Source: Flammeovirga sp. OC4 (lineage in GTDB: Bacteria > Bacteroidota > Bacteroidia > Cytophagales > Flammeovirgaceae). From it: 64,000 nucleotides of DNA. The stretch's first letter is position 1; every line of letters starts with the position of its first letter. A program made the translations under genes and the position numbers. The notes under the pieces were generated by a model. The model was not told where the DNA came from. It saw nothing but the letters and a program-made list of their open reading frames with translations, and searched no databases. The DNA lies in assembly GCF_000812565.1 (NCBI RefSeq), contig NZ_JTAM01000004.1, forward strand, positions 62,001 through 126,000, written 5' to 3'. Shown one piece after another: positions 27,667 through 36,776 of this stretch.

Positions 27667-28665
27667 TTACTTTTTTCTCCTTTTTAATTTCTTTACACCT
27701 TTAAAACCATACTCATCATAAGCTTCTTTTAAGTCAACTGTTTCTGTTGTACCGTCAGCTAATGTAATGTCTACAAGGTAGTCACAAGTACCGTCACCGT
27801 AGTTTACAGTGATTGTTGTTTCACCTTTTGTCATTACTTCAACACCTGAAACTGGTGCAAGTACTGGTTTATCTCCACCACAATCTTTTACATATGATAA
27901 TGGTTCTGTAATCTCTGTTGAGAAGCTTTCTCCTTCTAAAGAACTTGTTACTGTTAATGAACCTGTTACAGTTTTAGTACCGTCGATTCTTTCAACATTT
28001 ACATTTCTAACAATTTGTTCTGTATAAGCTTCTGTTGTATCTGTAGCAGCAAATGATAATGATAAGTTCACTGCTTTTGTGATGTCTGATGAAACTGGTG
28101 TTGGCTTTTCTTCCTCTTCAGTTCCTTCTTCAAATACCATTGTACCTTCCATTGAAACTGTACCACTTACTACTCTACCATTTTCTGTGAAGTCTTCAAA
28201 CGTAGTCAAGTGACTTACTTCTCCTTCTGCTCTAGTGTGAACTTCAGTTACTTTACCAGAAACTGTTTCTCCTTCTTTGCTTTCGCAAGCACCGTTACTG
28301 AAATCAAAAACAACTGTTTTAGTATCTCCTTCCTCTGTTTTTGTAACATCAGCACATTCTACATAATGTCTAAGGTGGAAACGTTTACCGCATTCTCCTT
28401 TTCCTTTTTTAGGCTTATTGGCTTCTCCTCCAACTGATCTTGCATTAGATGCAGTGCTCGCTGAAAGGCCTCTATCCATTGCATCATCTGCAAGGTTATC
28501 TGTATAATCTTGAACTTCAAGGTTTGTAGAAAGTTCTGATGCCTCTGTAGATGCTTCTTCTAATACTGTAAACTGAGCGTCTACTGAAGAGCCATCATTT
28601 GAGTCATTACAAGCAACCATTACAGATAAAAGAGCGATTCCGATTCCAATGTTTCTTAATTTCAT
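27667..28665 (-). CDS. Lipoprotein of unknown function
   Basis: A 332-residue protein with lipobox VMVACN (Cys 19), so lipid-anchored. The mature region is acidic and Thr/Ser/Glu-rich with many beta-type stretches (TVVFDFSNGACES, SGTVSMEGTMVFEEG, TTITVNYGDGTCDYLVDITLADG). Several cysteines (GECGKRFHLRHYVECADV, NGACES, VKDCGG, DGTCDYL) could form disulfides. It ends in a basic tail (KGVKKLKRRKK). I do not recognise a family; surface exposure is inferred. Confidence 0.7.
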   Translation of the reverse strand: MKLRNIGIGIALLSVMVACNDSNDGSSVDAQFTVLEEASTEASELSTNLEVQDYTDNLADDAMDRGLSASTASNARSVGGEANKPKKGKGECGKRFHLRHYVECADVTKTEEGDTKTVVFDFSNGACESKEGETVSGKVTEVHTRAEGEVSHLTTFEDFTENGRVVSGTVSMEGTMVFEEGTEEEEKPTPVSSDITKAVNLSLSFAATDTTEAYTEQIVRNVNVERIDGTKTVTGSLTVTSSLEGESFSTEITEPLSYVKDCGGDKPVLAPVSGVEVMTKGETTITVNYGDGTCDYLVDITLADGTTETVDLKEAYDEYGFKGVKKLKRRKK

Positions 28666-28910
28666 TTCCTTAGATATTTAAAGAGTTAAATAGATTTTTT
28701 ATGTTTTGGTGAACTGCTTTATTGCAGTGTCATTCATAGAAAGAGAGACACCTCATTTTTGTACTCAAAAAAAAATATCTTTTTTCAAAAAAAAATCAAA
28801 AACCCTTTAAACAGCTCAAAATCGAAGGTTTTTTCTATAAAAAATATTTTACTTTTTTTTCAAAACTAGATTTAGGGTCTGAAAATCTTGTGATATAGTC
28901 TGACTTTTTA
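28666..28910. other. AT-rich region upstream of the 27667-28665 lipoprotein
   Basis: Contains long A runs (28768-28800) and no ORF. It presumably holds the minus-strand promoter of the lipoprotein gene, but no clean consensus is visible. Confidence 0.4.
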
Positions 28911-28978
28911 AAAATAAAAAACCTGATTTGGCTCTATCAAATCTATAAAATTGATAAGATGAGGAGTCAAATCAGGTT
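28911..28978 (-). terminator. Terminator of Xus-like operon 1
   Basis: An 11-bp outer stem (aacctgatttg/caaatcaggtt) with an inner tatcaa/ttgata helix is followed on the minus strand by a T-rich tract. Confidence 0.75.
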
Positions 28979-29014
28979 TAGGATAATTTTGAATTCATCG
29001 AGTTCCTGTCAAAA

Positions 29015-30205
29015 TCAAAGTTTTCTTACCCAAATCAATATACCTGTTACAGGCATTGAGCAAGCGATCATGGTCACTATGAAATAAAGTATAATTCCAC
29101 TTAAGCCAAGTATTTCACCAGTGTGCAATGGAAGAGATACTTCCATAAACTGATCGGCAATACTTTGATCTGAAAATAAGATCAGCTTTTTGAACTGCCC
29201 ATCTTTTCCATATTTCACATGATCAGGCACTACAGCTGAAAAAATACTTTCCTGCTTAATTTTAGTGATTTGATAGTTGGGATTATCTTCTGTTGGGAAA
29301 TGAATGGTAGTAATTCCTTTATAAGGCAATCTTTGGTTACTATCTTCTAATAACTGATTCAATGAGACGGATGCTTCTTTTTTCTTCTCTTCTTGATTGT
29401 CAATTGATTCTTCTAAAAAAGAGGCAAATACATTAGACAATTCACTTTTCATAGCCTCCGCATTGGCTTCGTTTAGTACAGGTTGCCCTCCTAATGAAAC
29501 CACCACAGCACTTTTGACCCAAGCATAAGAAACGTACAAGCCAGTAATAGAAATAAATAACAACAGGAGAAAAGTGTAGAAACCCAGTGTATTGTGAAGG
29601 TCATAAATGATTCTTGGCAATTTGGCGGACCATTTAATAGTAAATCCTTGTTTCCACTGTTTTTTATTTTTAGGAAACCATAAAACCAAACCAGAGACTA
29701 GCAGTACTACAAATATTAAAATAGAAACTCCAACAATATGATTTCCTACTTTACCTAATAATAGGTTCTTATGTATACTTTTCATCAAATCGAAAAAGTG
29801 ACCGATGGATCGGCTACTACTTCCTATAATTTTACCAGATGTGGGGTGTATATAAAAGTGACCATCATAATCCTCTTCTACATCATGATAAGCTACTAAG
29901 ATATTTCTTGAAAAGTCACTGGGGTAAATAATAGTGGTGACTTGTCGATTTTCTTCTAGAAAGTTGGTTTTAATTTTATCTGGTTGAATCCAATTCGCAT
30001 CTGTTTCTTGTGAATTAAATACGACCTCATAATTGAGCAGCTCTGCTATTTGTGTTTTAAAGGAATACATGGCTCCTGAAAAACAGACAATAAAAACTAC
30101 TACACTTGATAAAAGTCCGAGCCACAAATGTGACACGGACATAATATATTTGAAAAGGGATTCCTTTTTTCTTCTTTTTCTGAATAAGGATTGTTTCAGA
30201 CGCAT
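29015..30205 (-). CDS. PepSY inner-membrane protein, XusC-like (operon 1)
   Basis: A 396-residue PepSY-associated TM protein with four main membrane helices. Histidines in or next to helices (SVSHLWLGLLSS, SIHKNLLLGKVGNHIVG, IYDLHNTLGFYTF, LPLHTGEILGLSG) may bind heme. The family includes FoxB/PiuB-type siderophore reductases and XusC of Bacteroides. Likely role: release of iron from imported ferric siderophore. Its ATG shares one base with the stop of the upstream lipoprotein gene (taatg), so translation is probably coupled. It is very similar to 34842-36035, about four of five residues by eye. Confidence 0.88.
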   Translation of the reverse strand: MRLKQSLFRKRRKKESLFKYIMSVSHLWLGLLSSVVVFIVCFSGAMYSFKTQIAELLNYEVVFNSQETDANWIQPDKIKTNFLEENRQVTTIIYPSDFSRNILVAYHDVEEDYDGHFYIHPTSGKIIGSSSRSIGHFFDLMKSIHKNLLLGKVGNHIVGVSILIFVVLLVSGLVLWFPKNKKQWKQGFTIKWSAKLPRIIYDLHNTLGFYTFLLLLFISITGLYVSYAWVKSAVVVSLGGQPVLNEANAEAMKSELSNVFASFLEESIDNQEEKKKEASVSLNQLLEDSNQRLPYKGITTIHFPTEDNPNYQITKIKQESIFSAVVPDHVKYGKDGQFKKLILFSDQSIADQFMEVSLPLHTGEILGLSGIILYFIVTMIACSMPVTGILIWVRKL

Positions 30206-30822
30206 TATCCTTTTTCGTTTTGACCTCTATAACTTTCCTTTTTGATTAACTCTAAATATTGAGCATACTGATCATCAGAAAAGATTTTTTGAAGCGCTAC
30301 TTTGCGGTCTTCATTGAATTGATTCCAATACATTGTTGCCGCTTCTCCATTACCATGATAATGGTCGTGGGCATCTCTAAATGCTTTAGTAAAAGCTTCG
30401 TTTACCGCTTTATATTGTACTGCTTGTGTAGAATCCAATGCTAGTGTCTGAACAATTTCTGTTTTTAATTCGTCTGAATAATCCGACTGCCCTGGCATAT
30501 ATCTTTTCACAAACTCATGCGTCAACTCTTTTTGCTCCTCATTCATCAATGCTTTTAGAGCCTCTTCTTGTTTAGTATAAGAAGTCTTCATTATTTTCAT
30601 GTACCCCTTACGGCTCATTTTGCCCGATGCCTTTAATTCTTCAAGCTGCGTTTGTCTGTTTTCTTCATATGAAGTGACAATTGCATCATATTTTTCTTCT
30701 TGGTCTGCTGAAAGGTTCAATTCAGCTTTTAGCTTAGTGAAGTCTATACCTCTTCTCTTTTTTTCATTTCCACAAGAAAACAAAACAGAGACTGTTGCTA
30801 GTATTAAAAGAAACTTTTTCAT
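30205..30822 (-). CDS. Small His-rich lipoprotein, Spy/CpxP-like repeats (operon 1)
   Basis: A 205-residue lipoprotein (lipobox LFSC, Cys 17). It is all-helical, built of two similar halves carrying LTxxQ-like motifs (LNLSADQEEKYDAIV and LALDSTQAVQYKAV), reminiscent of Spy/CpxP. Residues 150-156 read DAHDHYH, a possible metal site, kept in the paralogue at 36035-36652. No such gene is part of the published XusABC set. Its place between the DUF4374 and PepSY genes in both operons suggests it works with them, perhaps as a periplasmic iron or siderophore carrier; that is inference. Confidence 0.75.
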   Translation of the reverse strand: MKKFLLILATVSVLFSCGNEKKRRGIDFTKLKAELNLSADQEEKYDAIVTSYEENRQTQLEELKASGKMSRKGYMKIMKTSYTKQEEALKALMNEEQKELTHEFVKRYMPGQSDYSDELKTEIVQTLALDSTQAVQYKAVNEAFTKAFRDAHDHYHGNGEAATMYWNQFNEDRKVALQKIFSDDQYAQYLELIKKESYRGQNEKG

Positions 30823-30872
30823 TTCGATAAAATCTAAAAAGGGAAAGGAAAAGCCTCTCCCTATAAAACATA

Positions 30873-32114
30873 TTATTTATAAATACCTTGTACGAAGATG
30901 TTACCACCATCTAATTGAGCACCTTTTTCAGTAGTAGTACCTTCAAACTGCCAGATATATGCATTTTCGGTTGATGGGCTCACTGCAATGTTGAATACAC
31001 CTTCTTCCATTGCACCACTTTGGTAATAGAACATATTGGACTTTGGCACTTCTGATAAAATCTCAATTGATTTTGTATTGACATCGAAATAAGCCATTTC
31101 ATATCTATCCTCTACTTCAGCACCTAAAGAAATATCTTCCAAAGCGATATACCCTTTTCCTTCACCTACATGATGGAAATGAACAGAGCCTACACTTCTA
31201 CCTAAAACATTTCTAATGTTGAATTCATAGTTTAAATCATAATTACCATCAGCATCTAACCTTGTAATTACAGCATCAGAACCATCAGTGGTCATATTCA
31301 CTTGATATACGTAGTTCTCGTGTACAAACATAGCTGTACCTCTGTAACCATATGTATCACCAATTGAAGCTGGAGTAGTAGTTACTTGTGGATTATCTAA
31401 AGAAGGCCAATCCAATACTAAAGTTGCCAACTCATCAGGGCGAGGTGTATCTTCTACATCAGGCTCACCTACTTTTCTATATGCTGTTCCATAATATACC
31501 TTGTTACCGTACACAACAGGAGCATCTACACGAAATACATAATCCTCACCCACAGTAAATGTACCTAGTTCATACTGTACAAAGTCTGTTTCAGAATTGA
31601 AAACTAAACCAGGTATGCCCACCTTAGCTACCTGTAAAAAAACTGTAATGCTTCTCTCGTCATCAGATGCAGTATTAACAACATTGTGTGCTAATAGATA
31701 TTCATCACTAACTGCTCCAAATCTTGGATACTCTCCTAACCAAGTACTCAGATTGACCGTCTGAATTTTGTTGTAGCTTCTGTTGTCATCATACTCCAAT
31801 TCATGAATCTGGCCTGTACCATAGTTTAGATTATAAATTCTTCCACCTGCTGCTAAAACTCTCGCCGAACGAACACCTTCCATCTGATATCCATTGTTGA
31901 TAAAAGTTAAGGTCGTATCCACAATATTTTTTGTTGGTTGCATAAATACTGTAGCATCACCATCAGGGTCTGCCACATCAGCTGCTACGTGAAATACTGT
32001 TCTACCATCTTCACCACCGGTAGAAGGTTCATCATTTTTATCACAAGCTGTCAATCCAAATAGAGCTGAAGCCACAAAAAGCCCCGCTAACTTTGAAGTA
32101 GTTGATAATTTCAT
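30873..32114 (-). CDS. DUF4374 lipoprotein, XusB-like (operon 1)
   Basis: A 413-residue lipoprotein (lipobox GLTAC, Cys 24). The beta-propeller body carries DUF4374 features: TVFHVAADVADPDG near the start, TLTFINNGYQMEGVRSARV, GTFTVGEDYVFRVDAPVVYG, SIGDTYGYRGT and a conserved C-terminus AQLDGGNIFVQGIYK. In Bacteroides thetaiotaomicron, XusB of this family is a surface lipoprotein that captures ferric enterobactin beside XusA. The match is by family and gene order. It follows the receptor gene by 33 bp. Confidence 0.87.
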   Translation of the reverse strand: MKLSTTSKLAGLFVASALFGLTACDKNDEPSTGGEDGRTVFHVAADVADPDGDATVFMQPTKNIVDTTLTFINNGYQMEGVRSARVLAAGGRIYNLNYGTGQIHELEYDDNRSYNKIQTVNLSTWLGEYPRFGAVSDEYLLAHNVVNTASDDERSITVFLQVAKVGIPGLVFNSETDFVQYELGTFTVGEDYVFRVDAPVVYGNKVYYGTAYRKVGEPDVEDTPRPDELATLVLDWPSLDNPQVTTTPASIGDTYGYRGTAMFVHENYVYQVNMTTDGSDAVITRLDADGNYDLNYEFNIRNVLGRSVGSVHFHHVGEGKGYIALEDISLGAEVEDRYEMAYFDVNTKSIEILSEVPKSNMFYYQSGAMEEGVFNIAVSPSTENAYIWQFEGTTTEKGAQLDGGNIFVQGIYK

Positions 32115-32147
32115 ATTTATACTATGTATGCTTTGAAAATTAGGTTT

Positions 32148-34532
32148 TTAAAAAACGGAATAGCTTACTTTAAAGTAAAAGCCTCTTCCAGGTTGTTGAA
32201 TGGCAAAGTTGTCGAACACTTGTTCGTTAAAGATATTTTTGATGTCTAAGCTAATTGCCAGTTTATTTTGAGGAAAGCGATAGGACGCTCCAATATCATT
32301 TACAAATTGAGTAGGAATCACATCTTTGTTATCGCTTCCAATATGGTACCAGTATCTGTAATATTCGTGTACATACCTCATATTCCAATACACCTGTAGT
32401 TGTCCTTTTGATTTGATCAACTCTGTCATATCATAACGCATATTGGTGTTGAACTGTAGGTAGGGAAGGTTTTTCAAACGAGCTCTATAAAGGTGGTCTA
32501 TTTCTCCTTTTGAGGTATACTTGTTGTTATACCTTGTGTCATTATAGGAACCAGAGAATGTAAAGTAAAACTTCCTATTGTAATCATAATCAATTTGAAG
32601 ATCGACTCCTTTGGATAGTACTTTAGAGAAGTTTTCATAAAAGAAATACTCCCCTTTCGTATCGACACTTCTTTGAATCATATTATTGACGTTTCTATGG
32701 AAAAAAGTAGTAGAAAAAGTCAATGCATGATCTCCCATGTAAATTTCTCCATATCTTAAACCTAAGTTTAAGTTATTACTGACTTCAGGGTTTAAATCCA
32801 GATTAGAAATACCATTTTCGGCTCCGTTACCAAAAATCTCATCCGGCATTGGTAATCTTACTGCTTGCTCTGCAGATAACTGTACAGTAAATTTTTCAGT
32901 TACATCATAACTTGAAGCAACCCCATAACCGTAATTTGTATCATTCGATTGCTTTGGTAAAGGGTGGTATTCTCCACCACTGTAGGTATGATAAAGTGCA
33001 TTTACAGTATATGAATATTGTTTCGCAAATACATTGGTTCTTAATTTCCCATCCCATGCAGTATTAGAATAAGAAAGTCCCATTACACTCTTAAAGATAT
33101 TTTGATAATCATTACTTGTGTCTTCACCTAAACCTGCTTCACGATTAAAACCAGTTCTTCTATAGTCAGTGATGATTCCACTTAAGTTGAAGATATTGTT
33201 ATCATTAATGGTATAAGAAGCACTAAAACGATTGATAAAAGTTCCTTCATCAGTAGTGGAATGAACTGGATCTCCCATCTCTCCTCCAACAGGTCTTTGG
33301 GTTTCAACATCCCCATGCCAATTGTATTTGTTTTTTGTAGTATCTACCAGTATTCTTGTATTCATCGCATACGAAGAGAACAAGCTAACATCCAACCCTT
33401 TGGTTACAAAATCTTTCTTTTGATAGCTAATACTAGGCACCAAATTACCTTGTGTATAATATCTTTCACCAAAAGGAACATTCATTGTGGCACCATGTTG
33501 TACCTCCTTGTACATATCTGAATATACCATACTGATGAAAAACTGATCTGCCCATTTTACATCCGTAAAACCAATATCCATTTTGGTACCATAAGCTTTA
33601 TACCCATCATTAAAACGTCTTGCTTTAACTTCTGATTCTCTGCCATTGTTGGGGTCCGAAACCGTCACATCTTTTCCCCAAACCTCATAATTATTGTCAG
33701 CATAATTATAAAACATGGAACCTCTAAAAGTAAATCCGTTCTTTTTATTTCTGTGAGAACCATTTAATGCCACTTGATGTGTATTGAACGAACCCACCGA
33801 ATAAGATAAGTCTAATGAATTTTTCTTTGCATTTTTTGTTTTGATGTTGATGGCTCCACCCAAGGCGTCAGAGCCTAAAGTTACAGGAACAACTCCTTTG
33901 TAGACTTCCATTGATTCAATCAGATTTACAGGAAGAGAGTTGATAGAATACGAAGCTCCATAATACTCCATTGGCACACCATCAATAAAAATTCTTACTG
34001 CATTTCCTCCCAAACCATTAATACTGTATTTGGTTCTAGAGCCTAAACCTCCTTCTTGTCTAACATTAATGCCTGATGTTTGATCCAATAATGTATTTAA
34101 TTCTACAGATTGAATGGCTACTTTTTCAGTATCGATTCTCTTCGATGCAAAACCTTGCTTCTCCATTTGAGTCTTTTCAGACTCACCTACTACCAATACT
34201 TCATCTAGCTTCACCTCACTTTCAGATAAAGAGATAACTATATTATTTATGCCACTTTCAGATACATTAATTTTTTTTGAATAGGAAGAATGTCCAGTAT
34301 GAGTCACAACTAGTTCGTAATCGCCTACCGGTACCTTAGGTAAGGTAAAATGGCCGTTTTCATCCGTATAGCCTCCTTTTTTCAAGTCTTTCAAAAGGAT
34401 AGTACAAAATGGAATTCCTTTGTTTGATTGGGAATCTATTACCCTTCCGGAAACATTGGTTTTATTTTGTGCGTTGGCTAGTGAAGTCGATAAAATTAGG
34501 ATATTTATTAAAAGTAAGATACGAGGTATCAT
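32148..34532 (-). CDS. TonB-dependent receptor, XusA-like (operon 1)
   Basis: A 794-residue outer membrane receptor: signal peptide (LSTSLANAQ), an N-terminal carboxypeptidase-like beta-sandwich (VSGRVIDSQSNKGIPF ... GHFTLPKVPVGDYELVV), a TonB-box-like DEVLVVGESE, a plug domain (IFIDGVPMEYYG, SMEVYKGVVPVTLGSDALGG) and a C-terminal 22-strand-type barrel ending in FKVSYSVF. It should import a ferric siderophore using TonB energy. It is the first gene of its operon, with a putative promoter at 34577-34607. It is paralogous to 38068-40461 but clearly more diverged than the PepSY pair. Confidence 0.9.
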   Translation of the reverse strand: MIPRILLLINILILSTSLANAQNKTNVSGRVIDSQSNKGIPFCTILLKDLKKGGYTDENGHFTLPKVPVGDYELVVTHTGHSSYSKKINVSESGINNIVISLSESEVKLDEVLVVGESEKTQMEKQGFASKRIDTEKVAIQSVELNTLLDQTSGINVRQEGGLGSRTKYSINGLGGNAVRIFIDGVPMEYYGASYSINSLPVNLIESMEVYKGVVPVTLGSDALGGAINIKTKNAKKNSLDLSYSVGSFNTHQVALNGSHRNKKNGFTFRGSMFYNYADNNYEVWGKDVTVSDPNNGRESEVKARRFNDGYKAYGTKMDIGFTDVKWADQFFISMVYSDMYKEVQHGATMNVPFGERYYTQGNLVPSISYQKKDFVTKGLDVSLFSSYAMNTRILVDTTKNKYNWHGDVETQRPVGGEMGDPVHSTTDEGTFINRFSASYTINDNNIFNLSGIITDYRRTGFNREAGLGEDTSNDYQNIFKSVMGLSYSNTAWDGKLRTNVFAKQYSYTVNALYHTYSGGEYHPLPKQSNDTNYGYGVASSYDVTEKFTVQLSAEQAVRLPMPDEIFGNGAENGISNLDLNPEVSNNLNLGLRYGEIYMGDHALTFSTTFFHRNVNNMIQRSVDTKGEYFFYENFSKVLSKGVDLQIDYDYNRKFYFTFSGSYNDTRYNNKYTSKGEIDHLYRARLKNLPYLQFNTNMRYDMTELIKSKGQLQVYWNMRYVHEYYRYWYHIGSDNKDVIPTQFVNDIGASYRFPQNKLAISLDIKNIFNEQVFDNFAIQQPGRGFYFKVSYSVF

Positions 34533-34547
34533 ACATTAAATTAGGTT

Positions 34548-34613
34548 TTTATTTAGATCAATTTTAAATAACAATACAAGAATACTATTTAGAAAAATTC
34601 CAAACAATGTTAT
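34548..34613 (-). promoter_or_regulatory. Conserved upstream block / promoter of Xus-like operon 1
   Basis: This ~65-bp block is shared with 40482-40547. On the minus strand TTG (34607-34605), 20 nt and TATTCTTG (34584-34577) resemble -33/-7 elements, and the small palindrome aacaatgtt overlaps the -33 region. Identical spacing in both copies supports function. Confidence 0.5.
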
Positions 34614-34698
34614 TCTCACTTATTAACAAAGGCTGTAAGAACTCAAACAACCTAACCAAAACAATCCCAATGCTTTATCTATTTCCTAAAAATAAAAG

Positions 34699-34740
34699 AA
34701 ACCCAACTTCATTGATTTGAAGAAGGGTTTTCCAAAAAAT
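34699..34740 (-). terminator. Terminator of Xus-like operon 2
   Basis: aaaccc/gggttt with an inner cttca/tgaag helix (34699-34730), T-rich on the minus strand after it. It separates the two paralogous operons. Confidence 0.65.
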
Positions 34741-34841
34741 ATTGTCAATTAAAAGTTTTTAAATATCAGCTAACACCGCGTACATCATTCTTTAGTTGAC
34801 AGTTGTAGAAAGTACTCAATGTCTTTTCAGAAGGTGTTTAT

Positions 34842-36035
34842 TTATAATTTTCTAACCCAAATCAAAATTCCTGTAACAGGCATTGAACATGCAATCATTG
34901 TTACCACGAAATAAAGAATAATGCCACTTAGACCAAGAATTTCACCTGTATGCAGTGGTAAAGAAACTTCCATGAATTGATCTGCAATACTTTGATCAGA
35001 AAACAAAATAAGTTTCTTGAATTGACCATCTTTTCCATATTTTACATGGTCTGGTACAACTGCCGAAAAAATACTTTCTTGTTTGACTTTAGTAATTTGG
35101 TAATGGGGATTATCATCCGTTGGCAGTTGAATTGTCGTGATCGCTTTGTAAGGCAATCTTCGATTACTGTCCTCGATCAGTTGGTTTAAAGAAACATCTA
35201 CCTGCTGCTTTTCTTTTTCAACTTGATTATCCATTGATTCTTCCAAAAAAGATGCAAACACATTGGACAGTTCACTTTTCATGGCATCAGCATTTGAAGC
35301 ATTCAATACGGGTTGTCCCCCCAAAGAAACGACTACCGCACTCTTTACCCATGCGTAAGAAACATATAACCCCGTAATGGAAATAAATAATAGTAATAGA
35401 AAAGTATAAAAACCTAATGTATTGTGAAGGTCATAAATTACTCTCGGTAGTTTAGCAGACCATTTGATCTGAAAGCCTTTTTTCCATTGCTTTTTATTCG
35501 AAGGAAACCACAATATCAACCCAGAAATCAGTAGTACTACAAAAATCAATATCGATATACCCACCAGATGATTTCCAATTTTACCCAGTAATAGATTTTT
35601 ATGAATACTTCTCATTAAATCAAAAAATGCTCCTGTTGATTGAGCATTGCTTCCCACAATATCTCCGGTAGAAGGGTGTACATAATAGTGCCCATCAAAG
35701 TCTTCTTCAAGATCATGGAAAAAGACCATTACATTTCTTGAGAAATCACTGGGGTAGATCATCCTTGTGACTTGCTTTTTTTCTTTTAGAAAATTTATTT
35801 TAATCGTCTCCGGTTTTACCCAATTTGAGTGATTTGCTTCAGTATTGAAGACCACGTCATAGTTTAACAGTTCTGAAATTTGTGTTTTGAAGGAATACAT
35901 TGCTCCAGAAAGACAAACGACAAACACTACTATACTTGATAAAAGTCCGAGCCACAAATGTGACACGGACATGATGTATTTAAAAAGAGATTCCTTTTTT
36001 CTTCTTTTTCTGAATAAGGATTTTTTCAGGCGCAT
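34842..36035 (-). CDS. PepSY inner-membrane protein, XusC-like (operon 2)
   Basis: A 397-residue paralogue of 29015-30205 with the same helices and histidines (SVSHLWLGLLSS, SIHKNLLLGKIGNHLVG, VIYDLHNTLGFYTF, LPLHTGEILGLSG). Differences cluster in the periplasmic PepSY region (about 60-140) and in the acidic linker near residue 265. Stretches of DNA in the N-terminal coding part are identical between the copies, which points to recent duplication or gene conversion. The start codon overlaps the upstream stop by one base. Likely siderophore-linked reductase, by family. Confidence 0.88.
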   Translation of the reverse strand: MRLKKSLFRKRRKKESLFKYIMSVSHLWLGLLSSIVVFVVCLSGAMYSFKTQISELLNYDVVFNTEANHSNWVKPETIKINFLKEKKQVTRMIYPSDFSRNVMVFFHDLEEDFDGHYYVHPSTGDIVGSNAQSTGAFFDLMRSIHKNLLLGKIGNHLVGISILIFVVLLISGLILWFPSNKKQWKKGFQIKWSAKLPRVIYDLHNTLGFYTFLLLLFISITGLYVSYAWVKSAVVVSLGGQPVLNASNADAMKSELSNVFASFLEESMDNQVEKEKQQVDVSLNQLIEDSNRRLPYKAITTIQLPTDDNPHYQITKVKQESIFSAVVPDHVKYGKDGQFKKLILFSDQSIADQFMEVSLPLHTGEILGLSGIILYFVVTMIACSMPVTGILIWVRKL

Positions 36036-36652
36036 TATCCTCTCTCGTTTTGACCTCTGTAGCTTTCCTTTTTGATCAACTCCAAATATTGAGCGTATTG
36101 CTCTACCGTAAAGATTTTTTGAAGAGCAGCCTTACGGTCTTCGTTGAATTGATTCCAGTACATATTAGCAGCTTCACCATTGCCATGGTAGTGGTCATGT
36201 GCATCTCTGTAGGCTTTTGTAAAAGCTTGATTTACTGCTTTGTATTTTACTGTTTGAGCTGAATCTAATGCCAATGTTTGAATCACTTCAGCCTTCAACT
36301 CATCAGAATAATCAGATTGTCCTGGCATATTTCTTTTCATAAACTCATGGACCAACACTTGTTGCTCTTCGCTTAAGAAAGCTTGTAATTCTTCTTCTTG
36401 TTTTTTGAATGAAGTCTTCATGATTTTCATAAAACCTTTACGGTTCATTTTACCTGAAGCTTTCATCTCTTCAAATTGTTGTTTTCTCTCTTCTTCACTT
36501 TTAGTGACAATTGCATCATATTTTGCTACTTGATCTTCTGTCAACTGCAATTGACCTTTCAATTTATCGAAGTCTATTCCTCTTCTTCCTTTTTCTTCTG
36601 AACAAGAAAAAAAGAGTGTTGTTGCCATTAATAATATTACTAGCTTTTTCAT
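36035..36652 (-). CDS. Small His-rich lipoprotein, Spy/CpxP-like repeats (operon 2)
   Basis: A 205-residue paralogue of 30205-30822, the same length and without gaps. Lipobox FFSC (Cys 17). Two helical halves carry LTxxQ-like motifs (LQLTEDQVAKYDAIV, LALDSAQTVKYKAV), and the DAHDHYHGNGEA motif is retained at residues 150-161. Conservation of this motif in otherwise diverging copies makes it the likely functional site. A 124-bp gap separates it from the DUF4374 gene, and a 1-bp overlap links it to the PepSY gene. Confidence 0.75.
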   Translation of the reverse strand: MKKLVILLMATTLFFSCSEEKGRRGIDFDKLKGQLQLTEDQVAKYDAIVTKSEEERKQQFEEMKASGKMNRKGFMKIMKTSFKKQEEELQAFLSEEQQVLVHEFMKRNMPGQSDYSDELKAEVIQTLALDSAQTVKYKAVNQAFTKAYRDAHDHYHGNGEAANMYWNQFNEDRKAALQKIFTVEQYAQYLELIKKESYRGQNERG

Positions 36653-36776
36653 CTTATTATTTTAAGTTTAAAAAAGAATAAGGAGGTCTAAAAATCAAAA
36701 GACCTTTACCCTCCCCATTTTCTCATATATTCCGAACGACTTTTAACATGATGAACTGATCATCAACTTAAAAACC

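Noticed and set aside
30599-30934. 111-codon ORF opposite the small lipoprotein gene
   Set aside because: It is antisense to two well-supported genes and has no recognisable protein features.
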